The notes under the pieces were generated by a model, which did no database searches, was not told the origin of the DNA, and saw nothing but the letters and a program-made list of their open reading frames with translations. Shown piece by piece: positions 1-8,640 of a DNA stretch of 34,246 nucleotides (position 1 is its first letter; the number at the start of each line of letters is the position of its first letter). Source of the DNA: Pirellulales bacterium (GTDB lineage Bacteria; Planctomycetota; Planctomycetia; Pirellulales; Thermoguttaceae); assembly GCA_020846145.1 (NCBI GenBank), contig JADLEL010000103.1:1-34246 (forward strand), given 5' to 3'. The translations under genes were made by a program, and so were the position numbers.

Positions 1-529
1 ATGTTATGCCGCGCCGTTTCTCCCCCAGGCGTTGCCTGGGGCTGGGCGAACTGCCGGCCCTTTGGGCCGTCGCGGCCGCGTTCCAGTGGCATTAATCGGT
101 TAGGTACGCTTTAGCCGGATGAACCAAAAAAAATGGTCCCAAAGGTTGTTTTTCGTGTTTTCGCCCTTTCGGGCTTTCGCGATTGCCCGATAATCATGCT
201 AAAGTGTCCAAAAAAATTCCATTTATTCCCAGAAATAACTTGTCTTTTTGCGCAGGAACGTTATATTAGAGTCCAATTCATCGTTTCATTTTCAAATGAT
301 GGCATTCTATTCCACGAGGCAGCGGTAAGCGTTCGGTCCTTCGGCGCGATAAGCGATTGATTTGCTTTATCGTCGTCGTTTCTTGGGCCGAGAGTTCTCC
401 ACAAGCACGACAGCAACCGTTCTCTTTTCCAGGAAAGCTTTCCGGGGAAAGGGTGCGCAATGGCTTGCATCCCGGCCTATGAGCCAAGCGTTTCCCAAAA
501 AAACATTTAATGGTCGTGGAGATTTCAAT
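1..529. other. Non-coding leader region before the first PEP-CTERM gene
   Basis: No convincing gene lies here. Bases 22-80 are GC-rich and hold several small hairpins (CCCAGGC/GCCTGGG at 24-40, GGCCC/GGGCC at 56-68, and a CGCGGCCGCG palindrome at 71-80), which resembles the dispersed hairpin repeats elsewhere in this window. Bases 120-350 are AT-richer and may carry the promoter of the next gene, but I could not pick a confident -35/-10 or -24/-12 pair. An open frame continues upstream of the next gene from 362, but it has no ribosome binding site and its translation looks non-coding. Confidence 0.5.
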
Positions 530-1651
530 ATGAACCGGCAAATTTTCAGTTTAATGGTCCTCGTCTTTCCCAGCTTTGTCTGCAACGTCTCGCGAGCGGA
601 CCCCACCTATAACGTCTTCGATCTCGGTACGCTCGGCGGATCGGAAAGCTATGCCTACGGCATCAACGCCGGCGGGCAGGTCGCGGGCTGGAGCAAGACC
701 GGCGGCGGCGATTGGCGCGCCTTTCTCTACGGCGGCTCGACGATGACCGATCTGGGCACGTTCGGCGGCAAAAATAGCGATGCCTTCGCCATCAACGCCG
801 GCGGACAAATCGCGGGTTGGGCCGACAAAGCCGACGGCGTTTATCATGCTTTCCGCAAAAGCGGCTCGACGATGACCGACCTCGGCACGCTCGGCGGAAC
901 TTATAGCGCCGCCTCCGGCATCAACGACAGCGGGCACGTCGTGGGCTACGCCCAAACCGCCGCTGAAAATAACCATGCGTTCCTCTACAACGGCTCGACG
1001 ATGATCGACCTGGGAACGCTCGGCGGAACGTACAGCGTTGCCGCAGACATCAACGCCGGTGGAAAGGTCGTGGGCGAAGCCTGGATGCCCGGCGATGTCG
1101 CTCAACATGCCTTCCTCCATGACGGATCGAAGATGATCGATCTGGGAACGCTCGGCGGATCGAACAGCGCCGCCAGCGCCATCAACGCCGGCGGGCAAGT
1201 CGTAGGCCATTCCCTTGCTTCCGGCAACTCCGCTTTCCACGCTTTCCTCTATAGCGGCGCGACGATGATCGACCTCGGCACGCTCGGCGGAACGCACAGC
1301 TTCGCCCACGATATCAACGCCGGCGGACAGGTCGTGGGCAGTTCCGAAGTCGCCGGCGAATCCAATCGGCACGCCTTCCTTCATAACGGCTCGACGATGA
1401 CCGACCTGAACGCCCTGATCGATCCGCACTCCTTCTGGACGTTGGTCGATGCAAATAGCATTAACGACGCCGGACAAATTGTGGGCTACGGCATCCACAA
1501 TGGCGAAGCCCATGCGTTCTTGCTGAATCCCGTACCCGAGTCCGCGACCATGACGCTGTTCGCAACGGCGCTGCTGGGATTCGGCGGATTTTCGTTAGTT
1601 CGACGGCGGCAGGCCGGCATCCGAACTGTCCTAACATCGAAAACAGCGTAA
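530..1651 (+). CDS. HAF-repeat PEP-CTERM secreted protein (copy 1)
   Basis: A 373-residue exported protein of unknown function. Residues 1-24 form a signal peptide (hydrophobic core LMVLVFPSFV, likely cleavage after SRA). The body is six repeats of about 40 residues, each with DLGT(L/F)GG, then IN(A/D)xGxxVG, then HAF(L/R), the pattern of the HAF repeat family. A last repeat reads DLNALIDP. The C-terminus has VPES, a hydrophobic helix (TLFATALLGFGGFSLV) and RRR, a PEP-CTERM sorting signal with Ser in place of the usual second Pro; this class is normally handled by an exosortase, and none is seen here. The start at 530 is preferred because GGAG lies 8 nt upstream and the signal peptide begins there; the open frame reaches back to 362 without a usable site. 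A close paralogue follows after 19 nt, so the two are probably co-transcribed. HAF repeats may form a beta-propeller-like surface protein; this is inference. Confidence 0.88.
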   Translation: MNRQIFSLMVLVFPSFVCNVSRADPTYNVFDLGTLGGSESYAYGINAGGQVAGWSKTGGGDWRAFLYGGSTMTDLGTFGGKNSDAFAINAGGQIAGWADKADGVYHAFRKSGSTMTDLGTLGGTYSAASGINDSGHVVGYAQTAAENNHAFLYNGSTMIDLGTLGGTYSVAADINAGGKVVGEAWMPGDVAQHAFLHDGSKMIDLGTLGGSNSAASAINAGGQVVGHSLASGNSAFHAFLYSGATMIDLGTLGGTHSFAHDINAGGQVVGSSEVAGESNRHAFLHNGSTMTDLNALIDPHSFWTLVDANSINDAGQIVGYGIHNGEAHAFLLNPVPESATMTLFATALLGFGGFSLVRRRQAGIRTVLTSKTA

Positions 1652-1670
1652 TCCTCGACGAGGTTGCAAA

Positions 1671-2762
1671 ATGAGCCGGTATCCCTTCCTTCCGATCGCG
1701 CTCGTAACGTGCCTCTTCGCGTGCAAGTGTGCCCAAGCGGCTGCCATATCCTATTACGTTACCGATTTAGGAACTCTCGGCGGTGCGAGTAGCCGGGCTT
1801 ACGGCCTCAATAACGCCGGGCAGGTCGTGGGGTATGCCTACACCGCCGGCAACGCCGCTTGGCACGCCTTCCTCTACAACGGCGCGGCGATGACCGACCT
1901 GGGCACGCTCGGCGGAATGTACAGCACTGCATACGGCATCAACGACAGCGGGCAGGTCGTAGGTTCCGCCTATACCGCCATCGGCGCCGAACACGCCTTC
2001 TTCCTTAGCGGCTCGACGATGTCCGACCTGGGCACATTCGGCGGCACGCGAAGCTATGCCACCGATATCAATGCGAGCGGACAGGTCGTGGGTTATGCTT
2101 ACACTACGGACGGCGCCATTCAACATGCCTTCCGCTACAACGGCTCGACGATGACCGATCTGGGGACACTCGGCGGAACAAGCAGCTATGCCTATGGAAA
2201 TAACGACAGCGGGCAGATCGTGGGCTATGTCCGCCGCTCTAACGGAACTACTTATGGCTTTATCCACAGCAGTTGGGGGAGGATCGACCTGAGCACGCTC
2301 GGCGGATCGCAAAGCTCCGCCAACGACATCAACAACAGCGGTCAGGTCGTGGGTTGGGCCAGGACCACCGGCAATGCCGCCACTCACGCATTCCTCTACA
2401 GCGGCTCGACAATGACCGACCTGGGCACGCTCGGCGGAACGGAAAGTTCCGCCACTGACATCAATGCCGGCGGGCAGATCGTGGGTTATTCCAAGACCTC
2501 CGGCAACGCCGCCACTCACGCATTCCTTTACAGCGGCTCGACAATGACCGACTTAAATACCCTTATCGATCCGCTTGCCGGCTGGACGCTGATCGATGCG
2601 CAAAATATCAACGACGCCGGGCAAATCGTGGGATACGGCAACCACAACGGCATGTCTCATGCTTTCTTGCTCACGCCCGTCCCCGAACCTGGGACCGGAT
2701 CGCTCTTCGTGGCGGCAGTGCTGGCATTCGGCGGATTGGCGTGGGTTCGAAAGAAACGGTAA
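1671..2762 (+). CDS. HAF-repeat PEP-CTERM secreted protein (copy 2)
   Basis: A 363-residue paralogue of the preceding gene. The signal peptide is residues 1-24 (PFLPIALVTCLFACKC, cleavage near AQA). There are again six DLGTLGG-type repeats (one is DLSTLGG), alternating with IN(D/N/A)SGQVVG and HAFLY, and a final DLNTLIDP repeat. The C-terminus is a canonical PEP-CTERM signal: VPEPGTGS, hydrophobic helix LFVAAVLAFGGLAWV, then RKKR. A GAGG sits about 9 nt before the ATG. The repeats are similar at DNA level both within and between the two genes, so unequal recombination could change repeat number. No enzymatic motif is seen. Likely fate is export followed by exosortase-dependent processing at the cell surface. 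The gene ends 60 nt from the convergent end of glnD. Confidence 0.88.
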   Translation: MSRYPFLPIALVTCLFACKCAQAAAISYYVTDLGTLGGASSRAYGLNNAGQVVGYAYTAGNAAWHAFLYNGAAMTDLGTLGGMYSTAYGINDSGQVVGSAYTAIGAEHAFFLSGSTMSDLGTFGGTRSYATDINASGQVVGYAYTTDGAIQHAFRYNGSTMTDLGTLGGTSSYAYGNNDSGQIVGYVRRSNGTTYGFIHSSWGRIDLSTLGGSQSSANDINNSGQVVGWARTTGNAATHAFLYSGSTMTDLGTLGGTESSATDINAGGQIVGYSKTSGNAATHAFLYSGSTMTDLNTLIDPLAGWTLIDAQNINDAGQIVGYGNHNGMSHAFLLTPVPEPGTGSLFVAAVLAFGGLAWVRKKR

Positions 2763-2822
2763 TCATGCAAGAAAGCATCCTCTTGCCTTCAGCGATGCGG
2801 GGATTCTCCCGGCGCGGCCCTT

Positions 2823-5450
2823 CTATTCGTGACTCTCGATCACTTCCAGCAATCGCCGGCGGATTTCTTCCAGGCGCGGGGGAGAATCGATCTTGCCGCG
2901 TTCTCGGTCGGTGACGTAGAACACATCGACCACCTGATCGAGATACGTGCCCACTTTCGCCCGCGCCACCGAAAGGCCCAGCTCGAAGAGCGTGCGCGTG
3001 ACGGCGAACAGCAAGCCCGTGCGGTCGTGGGCGAAGATATCCAAAATCGTGTAGGAGTCGGAGGTGCTGTTGTCGATCTTCACGCGGGTCTGCACGCCGG
3101 GCACTTTCAGCGGCTGCCCGCCGCCTTTCCGCCACGTGCGGCGGAAGGAGGGCGAATCGCCGGCCGGGGCCTGGAGCGCGAGCGTCAGCGCCCGGCCGAT
3201 TTGGGCGATCCGCTCGGGCGGCGATTCTCCGGCGTAGTCGGGATCGAATACCCAGAATCGATCCAGCACCAGGCCCTCCGCCAGGGTGTGAATTTGCGCC
3301 GCACGGATTTCCAGGCCCTGGCTGCTCAGCGCGCCGGTCAGCTTATGGAAAATGCCCGGCGTAATATGCTCCGAGGTGGCGATCGTATATTGGCAGACGC
3401 CGGTCTCCGGCAGATATTCGCCCCTCGCCAAAACATCGCTCGGTCGAATCCCGCGCAATAAGCGCAGATCGGCGGCCGCCTGCCGGGGCTGCGTGGCGTT
3501 CAAGTATCCGGCGGGAAGTTCGTCGATCTGCCGCCGATACCAGGGATCGTCTTCCGCGTCGGCGAGGCATTCCCCAATCTCCCCGCGCCGCCGCTTGAGG
3601 AAATCGTCGAGACTCGTGGCGGGGCTGTCGCCGGCAAGCTGCTGCATGGTGCGGTGATAGAGATCGGTCACGATCTCCGACTTCCAGCCGTCCCATACGT
3701 CCGGCCCCACGGCTCCCAGGTCGGCCGCGGTCAACACATAGAGCATCTGCAGCACGTCGGGCGAGCCGACTTGCACGGCGAAATCGACCGCCAACTGCTC
3801 GTCGGCCGTGTCGCGGCGGAACGCCAAATAGTTCATCAGCATGTGCTTGTGGACCAAAAATCGCAGCACGTCGGCATCCTCCGCCGGCAGCCCCAGCCGC
3901 CGGGCGACCTCGAGCGCGATCCGCACGCCCACCTCGCGGTGGTCTTCCAGGTAGCCCTTGCCCAGATCGTGCAGCAACAGCGCCAGGTGCAACAGGTCTT
4001 TCCGCCGCAGTGGGCGATAGACGCGGCCCAGCGGACCGCGGTCGATGCACAACTCGGCGGCGAACTCGACCGCCCGCAGGCAATGCTCATCCACCGTGTA
4101 TTTGTGATACTGGTTGAATTGCAACAGTCCTCTCGTGCGGGCGAAATCGGGAATGAACCGCTCCAAGAGTCCCGCGTCGTGCAGATCGCGGAGCAGCGTA
4201 CCCAGCCGGGCCGGATGGCTCAAGAGCGACAGGAAGTGCCGGCAGGCTTCCGGCGGGGGCAGCGCCGGCGGCAGCGAAGCCGCTTGGCGGCGGATGATCT
4301 CCCAAGTGTCCGCCGCGATCGGCCGGTCGTAGAGGTTCGCCAGATCGACCAGCCGGAGGATGGCCGTCAGATCGCGGCCGATCGACGCGGCGGCGCGGCG
4401 GCCGGTCCACAGGCCGACCGGTCCGCTGCGGATGCCCTCCTCGATGCGATGCCCGAACAACTCGGTCTGTACGCGGGCGAGAAGATCGCGCGATTTCGCC
4501 CGCGCCACGAACCGCCGGGCGATGTGGCTGACCGCCTGGGTGTGCCGAAAGTATTCGCGCATGAACTGCTCGACGTCGAGCAAGCCCTCGTGCGACTCGT
4601 AGCCGCGAAGCGCGGCGATGCGAAGTTGCTCGGCGCGGGAGAGCACGTCGGCCGATTGACCGGCGTGGAAATGCAGTTCGTTTCTGAGCCGCAAGAGAAA
4701 TTCGTCGGCGCGGCGAAGCGCTTCGAGGTCGTCCGTGCCCAGCGCGCCGAGTTCGGCGAGCCGGCCATAGTCGTTCGTTTCGTGGCGGAGAAAACCGATC
4801 CAGCGAATCAATTGCAAATCGCGCAGCGTTCCGCCCGACCGCTTCACGTTCGGCTCCAGGAGAAACACCGTTTCGCCGTATTTCAGGCGTTCCTCGGCGC
4901 GGGAACGGTCGATCGCGCCGATCAGGAATCGGCGGCGACGCCCCGCTTGCCCGCGGAATTGCCGCCAAAAGCGGTCGAACAACTCTTCGTTGCCGGTCAA
5001 ATAGCGCGACTCGACGAGCGAGGAACAGATTTGCGGATCGGTCATCGCCATGCGGCACGCTTGCTCCGGCGTGCGGACGCTGTGGCCGAGGATCAAGCCC
5101 GCGTCGAACACGCCCCGCAGCAGCCGTTTGGCGAAAGGCGCCACGCGATTTCCCAGCCCCAGCGGGTGCAGAATCATCAGATCGACGTCGCTAAAGGGGG
5201 CCATGTCGCGGCGGCCGTAGCCGGCATGGGCGACGAGCGTAATCTGGGAGAGAAGTCCATTCGGTCCCGATTCCTGGAGATCTCCCAGTTCGTCTTGAAC
5301 GAGTTCGAGAAGGGCCGCATCGCGGAGATCGGTAATTTTGCCGCACAGTGCGACGCCCGACATCCCCGCGCGATGCAACTCCTTGCACTCTTCATGCGCC
5401 AAGCCCAGCCGTTGCTTCACCGCGAGAACGTGGTCGCGCAGGGTGGTCAT
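2823..5450 (-). CDS. glnD: Bifunctional [protein-PII] uridylyltransferase/uridylyl-removing enzyme
   Basis: An 875-residue protein with the full GlnD architecture. It adds UMP to PII proteins when glutamine is low and removes it when glutamine is high. The nucleotidyltransferase motif is at residues 76-94 (AGYGRRDM then FSDVDLMIL, with Asp88 and Asp90 as metal ligands). The central HD domain for UMP removal has LLLHDLGKG at 491-499 (His494, Asp495) and a following VHKH. Two ACT domains that sense glutamine lie at about 686-760 and 798-870. Length agrees with the family (about 850-950). No Shine-Dalgarno is visible; the ATG is preceded directly by C-rich 7-bp repeats. It lies last in the amtB-glnK-glnD cluster, 84 nt after glnK, whose Tyr51 is its expected target. 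Confidence 0.95.
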   Translation of the reverse strand: MTTLRDHVLAVKQRLGLAHEECKELHRAGMSGVALCGKITDLRDAALLELVQDELGDLQESGPNGLLSQITLVAHAGYGRRDMAPFSDVDLMILHPLGLGNRVAPFAKRLLRGVFDAGLILGHSVRTPEQACRMAMTDPQICSSLVESRYLTGNEELFDRFWRQFRGQAGRRRRFLIGAIDRSRAEERLKYGETVFLLEPNVKRSGGTLRDLQLIRWIGFLRHETNDYGRLAELGALGTDDLEALRRADEFLLRLRNELHFHAGQSADVLSRAEQLRIAALRGYESHEGLLDVEQFMREYFRHTQAVSHIARRFVARAKSRDLLARVQTELFGHRIEEGIRSGPVGLWTGRRAAASIGRDLTAILRLVDLANLYDRPIAADTWEIIRRQAASLPPALPPPEACRHFLSLLSHPARLGTLLRDLHDAGLLERFIPDFARTRGLLQFNQYHKYTVDEHCLRAVEFAAELCIDRGPLGRVYRPLRRKDLLHLALLLHDLGKGYLEDHREVGVRIALEVARRLGLPAEDADVLRFLVHKHMLMNYLAFRRDTADEQLAVDFAVQVGSPDVLQMLYVLTAADLGAVGPDVWDGWKSEIVTDLYHRTMQQLAGDSPATSLDDFLKRRRGEIGECLADAEDDPWYRRQIDELPAGYLNATQPRQAAADLRLLRGIRPSDVLARGEYLPETGVCQYTIATSEHITPGIFHKLTGALSSQGLEIRAAQIHTLAEGLVLDRFWVFDPDYAGESPPERIAQIGRALTLALQAPAGDSPSFRRTWRKGGGQPLKVPGVQTRVKIDNSTSDSYTILDIFAHDRTGLLFAVTRTLFELGLSVARAKVGTYLDQVVDVFYVTDRERGKIDSPPRLEEIRRRLLEVIESHE

Positions 5451-5456
5451 GGTTGT

Positions 5457-5534
5457 GAGGGGTGAGGGGCGCGGGGTGCGGGAACAGGGGCAGCGGAGTT
5501 TCTGCTCCCCTCACCCCTCGCCCCACACCCCTTG
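5457..5534. repeat. Inverted heptad repeat between glnK and glnD
   Basis: The spacer consists of G-rich 7-bp units on the left (GGGGTGA, GGGGCGC, GGGGTGC and variants) and C-rich units on the right (CCCCTCA, CCCCTCG, CCCCACA), which pair as a long imperfect hairpin. The C-rich reading of the left arm runs directly into the glnD ATG on the minus strand. The same period-7 pattern occurs next to mdh, ymdB and secDF. Confidence 0.75.
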
Positions 5535-5927
<393 letters not shown>

Positions 5928-6012
5928 TTATTCCTTGTTTCGTTGCGAAAGTATAGGGAATTATCCGTTGAAAGTCCAGTTACACATAAATGCCTATCGA
6001 AAAACCATGTCG

Positions 6013-6086
6013 GTTGGGGTGGCAGTTGTACTGCCACCCCTGCTAGCCGGCGATTCAAGGGGCGGCAGTATAACTGCCACCCCAAC
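6013..6086. repeat. Inverted repeat of two GGGGTGGCAGT hairpin arms
   Basis: Arms at 6013-6040 and 6059-6086 are inverted copies (28 bp, two mismatches) around an 18-nt centre. Each arm is itself a small hairpin (GGGGTGGCAGT / ACTGCCACCCC). It lies between amtB and glnK, so it would form a strong structure in their shared transcript and could lower or process downstream expression. No open frame or target duplication is seen. Confidence 0.8.
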
Positions 6087-6109
6087 GAATTGAGGTTTTA
6101 AGATAAGTT

Positions 6110-7558
6110 CTAAATATATATATACCCTTCCTCGCCGTGTTGGCTGAAGTCGAGACCCTCGATTTCTGCTTGACGTGAAACGCGGAGACCGATCGTGGCA
6201 TCGAGCACCTTCAGGATCACGAATGTCGCCACGATGGCCAGCGCCCAGGTTACCAGCACGGCGATGATTTGCGCCGAAAGCACCGGTCCGCCTTCCAAAA
6301 GGCCGAGCGGCTTGCCGTCGGCGAAGGCCCCGGTCGCCCGGGTGGCGAAAATGCCGGTGAGGACCGCTCCCAGCGTGCCGCCCACGCCGTGAATGCCGAA
6401 GGCGTCGAGCGAATCGTCGTATTTGAACCGCGACTTGAGCGCGGTGCATGCCAGATAGCAGACGATGCCCACGGCCACGCCCATCAGCAAAGCCGGCATC
6501 GGCGTAACGAATCCGGCGGCGGGCGTGATGCATACCAATCCCGCCACCACGCCCGAGCATGTACCCAGCACGGTCGGTTTTCCGCGGAGGATCCACTCCA
6601 ATACCGCCCAGGTAATTCCGGCCGACGCGGCGGCGAAATGCGTGGCGGTGAACGCGCTCGCCGCGAGCTTGTTGGCGGCCAGCGCGCTGCCGGCATTGAA
6701 GCCGAACCAGCCGACCCAAAGCATGGCCGCGCCGATGGCGGTGTAGGTCAAATTATGCGGCGGCATCGGCTCGCTGCCGTAGCCCAGTCTTTTTCCCAAG
6801 AGCAAGGCGCACACCAGGGCCGAAACGCCCGAACTGATATGCACCACCGTCCCGCCGGCGAAATCCAACGCGCCGCCGCCAAAAAAACCAACTGCGTTCG
6901 GGCTGCCGTACATCAATACGCCGCCGCCCCAAACCCAGTGACAGAGCGGGCAATACACGATCGTGCCCCAGAGGATCGAAAACAGCACCATCGCGCTGAA
7001 TTTCATGCGTTCGGCGAACGCTCCGCAAATCAAGGCCGGCGTGATGATGAAAAACATGCCTTGAAAAAGCATGTGCGTAAGCCGCGGGATCGTCAGCGTG
7101 GGATGCATCGGCGTGTGCGACGCGCCGTCGCTCCATTCGGCCTGCACTCCTTGCATGAAGAGATGGTCGAAATTGCCGATCCACTTCGGCGGTTCCGGCG
7201 TCGCCGTATCGCCGCCGAAACCGAGCGTGTAGCCGTAAATCGCCCAGATTACCGTCATCAGGCACATCAGGAAGATGCATTGCATCATCACGCCGAGCAC
7301 GTTTTTCTTGCGCACCAGGCCGCCGTAAAACAGCGCCAGCCCGGGGCCGGTCATCATCAGCACCAAGGCGGAACTGACCAGCAGCCAGGAGTTGTCGCCC
7401 GTGTCGAGCTTAGGCTCCTGGGGTGCGGTCGGTGTTTCGGGCGCGGCCGAAACCGTTGGCTCCTCGGCCGCGAAACAGGGTGTGTTCCAACCGGCAAGAA
7501 GCGTTGCCGCCGCGATCGAAATTGAAATAACCACGAAAAGTTTTCGGCCGACGATCAT
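6110..7558 (-). CDS. amtB: Ammonium transporter (Amt/AmtB family)
   Basis: A 482-residue inner-membrane ammonium channel. Residues 1-31 are a signal peptide (SISIAAATLLAGW, cleavage near CFA), as in AmtB, followed by a Pro-rich linker (33-50). About eleven membrane helices follow, starting with SWLLVSSALVLMMTGPGLALFYGGLVRKKN. Hallmarks are Asp232 and His240 in LDFAGGTVVHISSG and His390 in AFGIHGVGGTLGAVLTGIFA; the two histidines form the conducting pair in the pore. The C-terminal tail after residue 455 is the part that normally contacts GlnK. Length is slightly above E. coli AmtB because of the linker. It is first of three genes with glnK and glnD and has a sigma-54 promoter about 120 nt upstream, which fits induction under nitrogen shortage. 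Confidence 0.95.
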   Translation of the reverse strand: MIVGRKLFVVISISIAAATLLAGWNTPCFAAEEPTVSAAPETPTAPQEPKLDTGDNSWLLVSSALVLMMTGPGLALFYGGLVRKKNVLGVMMQCIFLMCLMTVIWAIYGYTLGFGGDTATPEPPKWIGNFDHLFMQGVQAEWSDGASHTPMHPTLTIPRLTHMLFQGMFFIITPALICGAFAERMKFSAMVLFSILWGTIVYCPLCHWVWGGGVLMYGSPNAVGFFGGGALDFAGGTVVHISSGVSALVCALLLGKRLGYGSEPMPPHNLTYTAIGAAMLWVGWFGFNAGSALAANKLAASAFTATHFAAASAGITWAVLEWILRGKPTVLGTCSGVVAGLVCITPAAGFVTPMPALLMGVAVGIVCYLACTALKSRFKYDDSLDAFGIHGVGGTLGAVLTGIFATRATGAFADGKPLGLLEGGPVLSAQIIAVLVTWALAIVATFVILKVLDATIGLRVSRQAEIEGLDFSQHGEEGYIYI

Positions 7559-7676
7559 TGTTTAGCCTCCAGCGATATTTGCGGACGAGCACACTACCTC
7601 AACTTTTCCTGCCCCGGGGGGCGGTATTGGGACGTAAGAAAAAAATATCGCCCAATCACTCATGGCATAGTCAACA

Positions 7677-7692
7677 AGCAATCGACATGCCA
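7677..7692 (-). promoter_or_regulatory. Sigma-54 (RpoN) promoter for amtB-glnK-glnD
   Basis: Read on the minus strand the site is TGGCATGTCGATTGCT. The consensus is TGGCACG, four bases, TTGCW, so only one consensus base differs, and the -24 GG and -12 GC are exactly 10 nt apart. Transcription would start near 7666, giving a leader of about 108 nt before the amtB ATG at 7558. Placement ahead of a nitrogen-control operon is where such a promoter is expected. I saw no clear NtrC dyad in the AT-rich DNA behind it. Confidence 0.82.
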
Positions 7693-7796
7693 AAAGTAAA
7701 ATATGCCCCGACTTTTAAGATATTTTAAGGATTAAATCAAGAATTACGGAAGAAACTGCCCGCATTTTATGCAATCCGTGTCCAATTATTGGGCGT

Positions 7797-8354
7797 TTAT
7801 GCCTTCCGCCATGGAACATCACAGAGGCCGGCCCGATGATTCACCGTCCTGGCGAGCACGAATAGCAAATCACCCAGCCGATTCAAAAAGACGAGTTGAA
7901 ACGTATTGATCGCCCCCGGTTCGAGTTGCTGCAAGGCCACCAGTTTTCGCTCCGCCCGGCGGCATAAGGTTCGCGCGACGTGCAGCAAAGCCGCCGTGCG
8001 GCACCCGCCGGGAAGGATGAAATTCGTAAGCGGCGGCAATTCGTCCTCGAACCGGTCGATCGCCGCCTCGATCCGCCGGACATGTTCCTCGCCCAGGATC
8101 GGGCATTGCGGCACGGCGGGCGGAACGGTCGCCATTTCCGAACCGGCGTTGAAAAGGTCGTTTTGGAACCGATCGAGCAAGTCGTCCACCTCTTTCGCCA
8201 ATCCCTGCTCGCCGCGGACGAGACCCAGCAGGGCGTTCAACTCGTCGTAAGTGCCGCAGACCTCGAGCCGCGGCGCGTTCTTCCAAATCCTCTGGCCGCC
8301 CACCAATCCCGTTTCCCCCGCATCCCCGGTTTTCGTGTAAATTTTCATGGACAT
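7797..8354 (-). CDS. Cob(I)alamin adenosyltransferase, PduO type
   Basis: A 185-residue ATP:corrinoid adenosyltransferase that makes adenosylcobalamin from cob(I)alamin and ATP in the cytoplasm. The N-terminal ATP-binding motif is KIYTKTGDAGETGLVGGQR (residues 4-22). Other PduO-family signatures are GTYDELNALLG (34-44), NFILPGG near 118, HVARTLCRRAER, and LNRLGDLLFVLARTVNH near the C-terminus. Length matches the family (about 180-190). The start at 8354 has AAGGA about 8 nt upstream; a second in-frame ATG two codons on is possible. It has its own transcription unit between the amtB cluster and the histone-like gene. No cobalamin biosynthesis gene or B12 riboswitch is seen nearby. Confidence 0.93.
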   Translation of the reverse strand: MSMKIYTKTGDAGETGLVGGQRIWKNAPRLEVCGTYDELNALLGLVRGEQGLAKEVDDLLDRFQNDLFNAGSEMATVPPAVPQCPILGEEHVRRIEAAIDRFEDELPPLTNFILPGGCRTAALLHVARTLCRRAERKLVALQQLEPGAINTFQLVFLNRLGDLLFVLARTVNHRAGLCDVPWRKA

Positions 8355-8443
8355 ATCTCAAATCCTTTTCGCGCGTTTCGTGATTAATGAACCGAAAACC
8401 AAATCCCCTCGTTCATCCCCGCCGCCAAACGCAAAAAGGTTCA

Positions 8444-8476
8444 CCGGAAGGCCGAGCATCCCTCCGGCGTTTTTTT
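8444..8476 (+). terminator. Hairpin followed by a T run
   Basis: CCGGAAGG (8444-8451) pairs with CCCTCCGG (8460-8467) and is followed by CG and seven Ts on the plus strand. An outer stem (8419-8426 with 8478-8485, plus AAACGC with GCGTTT) could extend it. On the minus strand the hairpin is followed a few bases later by five Ts, so it may act in both directions. No plus-strand gene ends here, so it could close a short unannotated RNA or serve the minus-strand histone-like gene. Confidence 0.4.
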
Positions 8477-8557
8477 AGGTGGCGGCCGTCCCGGCTGCGG
8501 AGAACCTCAAACGACGGATTCTTGGACAGTCGTTAAGTCCCTGCCATACAAACACTT

Positions 8558-8589
8558 AGAGCCGCCGAAATTTTCGTTTCGACGGCTCT
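8558..8589. terminator. Stem-loop downstream of the histone-like gene
   Basis: AGAGCCGCCGAAA and TTTCGACGGCTCT form a 13-bp stem with one mismatch around a 6-nt loop. It lies about 50 nt past the stop of the 38-residue histone-like gene and is probably its 3' structure. Neither strand carries a long T tract; the plus strand continues TTTCTC. Terminator activity is therefore uncertain. Confidence 0.4.
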
Positions 8590-8640
8590 TTCTCGTCGCG
8601 GTCGGGAGGCGGCAACCGGAGTTGCTCGGGCGCGCGGCAA

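Noticed and set aside
551..1513. Minus-strand open frame of 320 codons
   Set aside because: Antisense of the HAF-repeat gene; its repeats only mirror those of the real protein.
600..2600. Regularly spaced direct DNA repeats that might suggest a CRISPR-like array
   Set aside because: The repeats code DLGTLGG units in frame and lie within two open genes; there are no unique spacers or cas genes.
3654..5465. Long plus-strand open frame of 603 codons
   Set aside because: It is the exact antisense of glnD; its His/Gln/Arg-rich translation has no domain and arises from GC-rich codon structure.
8419..8485. CCGGAAGG within a hairpin, resembling the SRP RNA tetraloop region
   Set aside because: The conserved CAGG before and AGCAG after the GGAA loop are not present, and the T run follows too soon for a 4.5S RNA.
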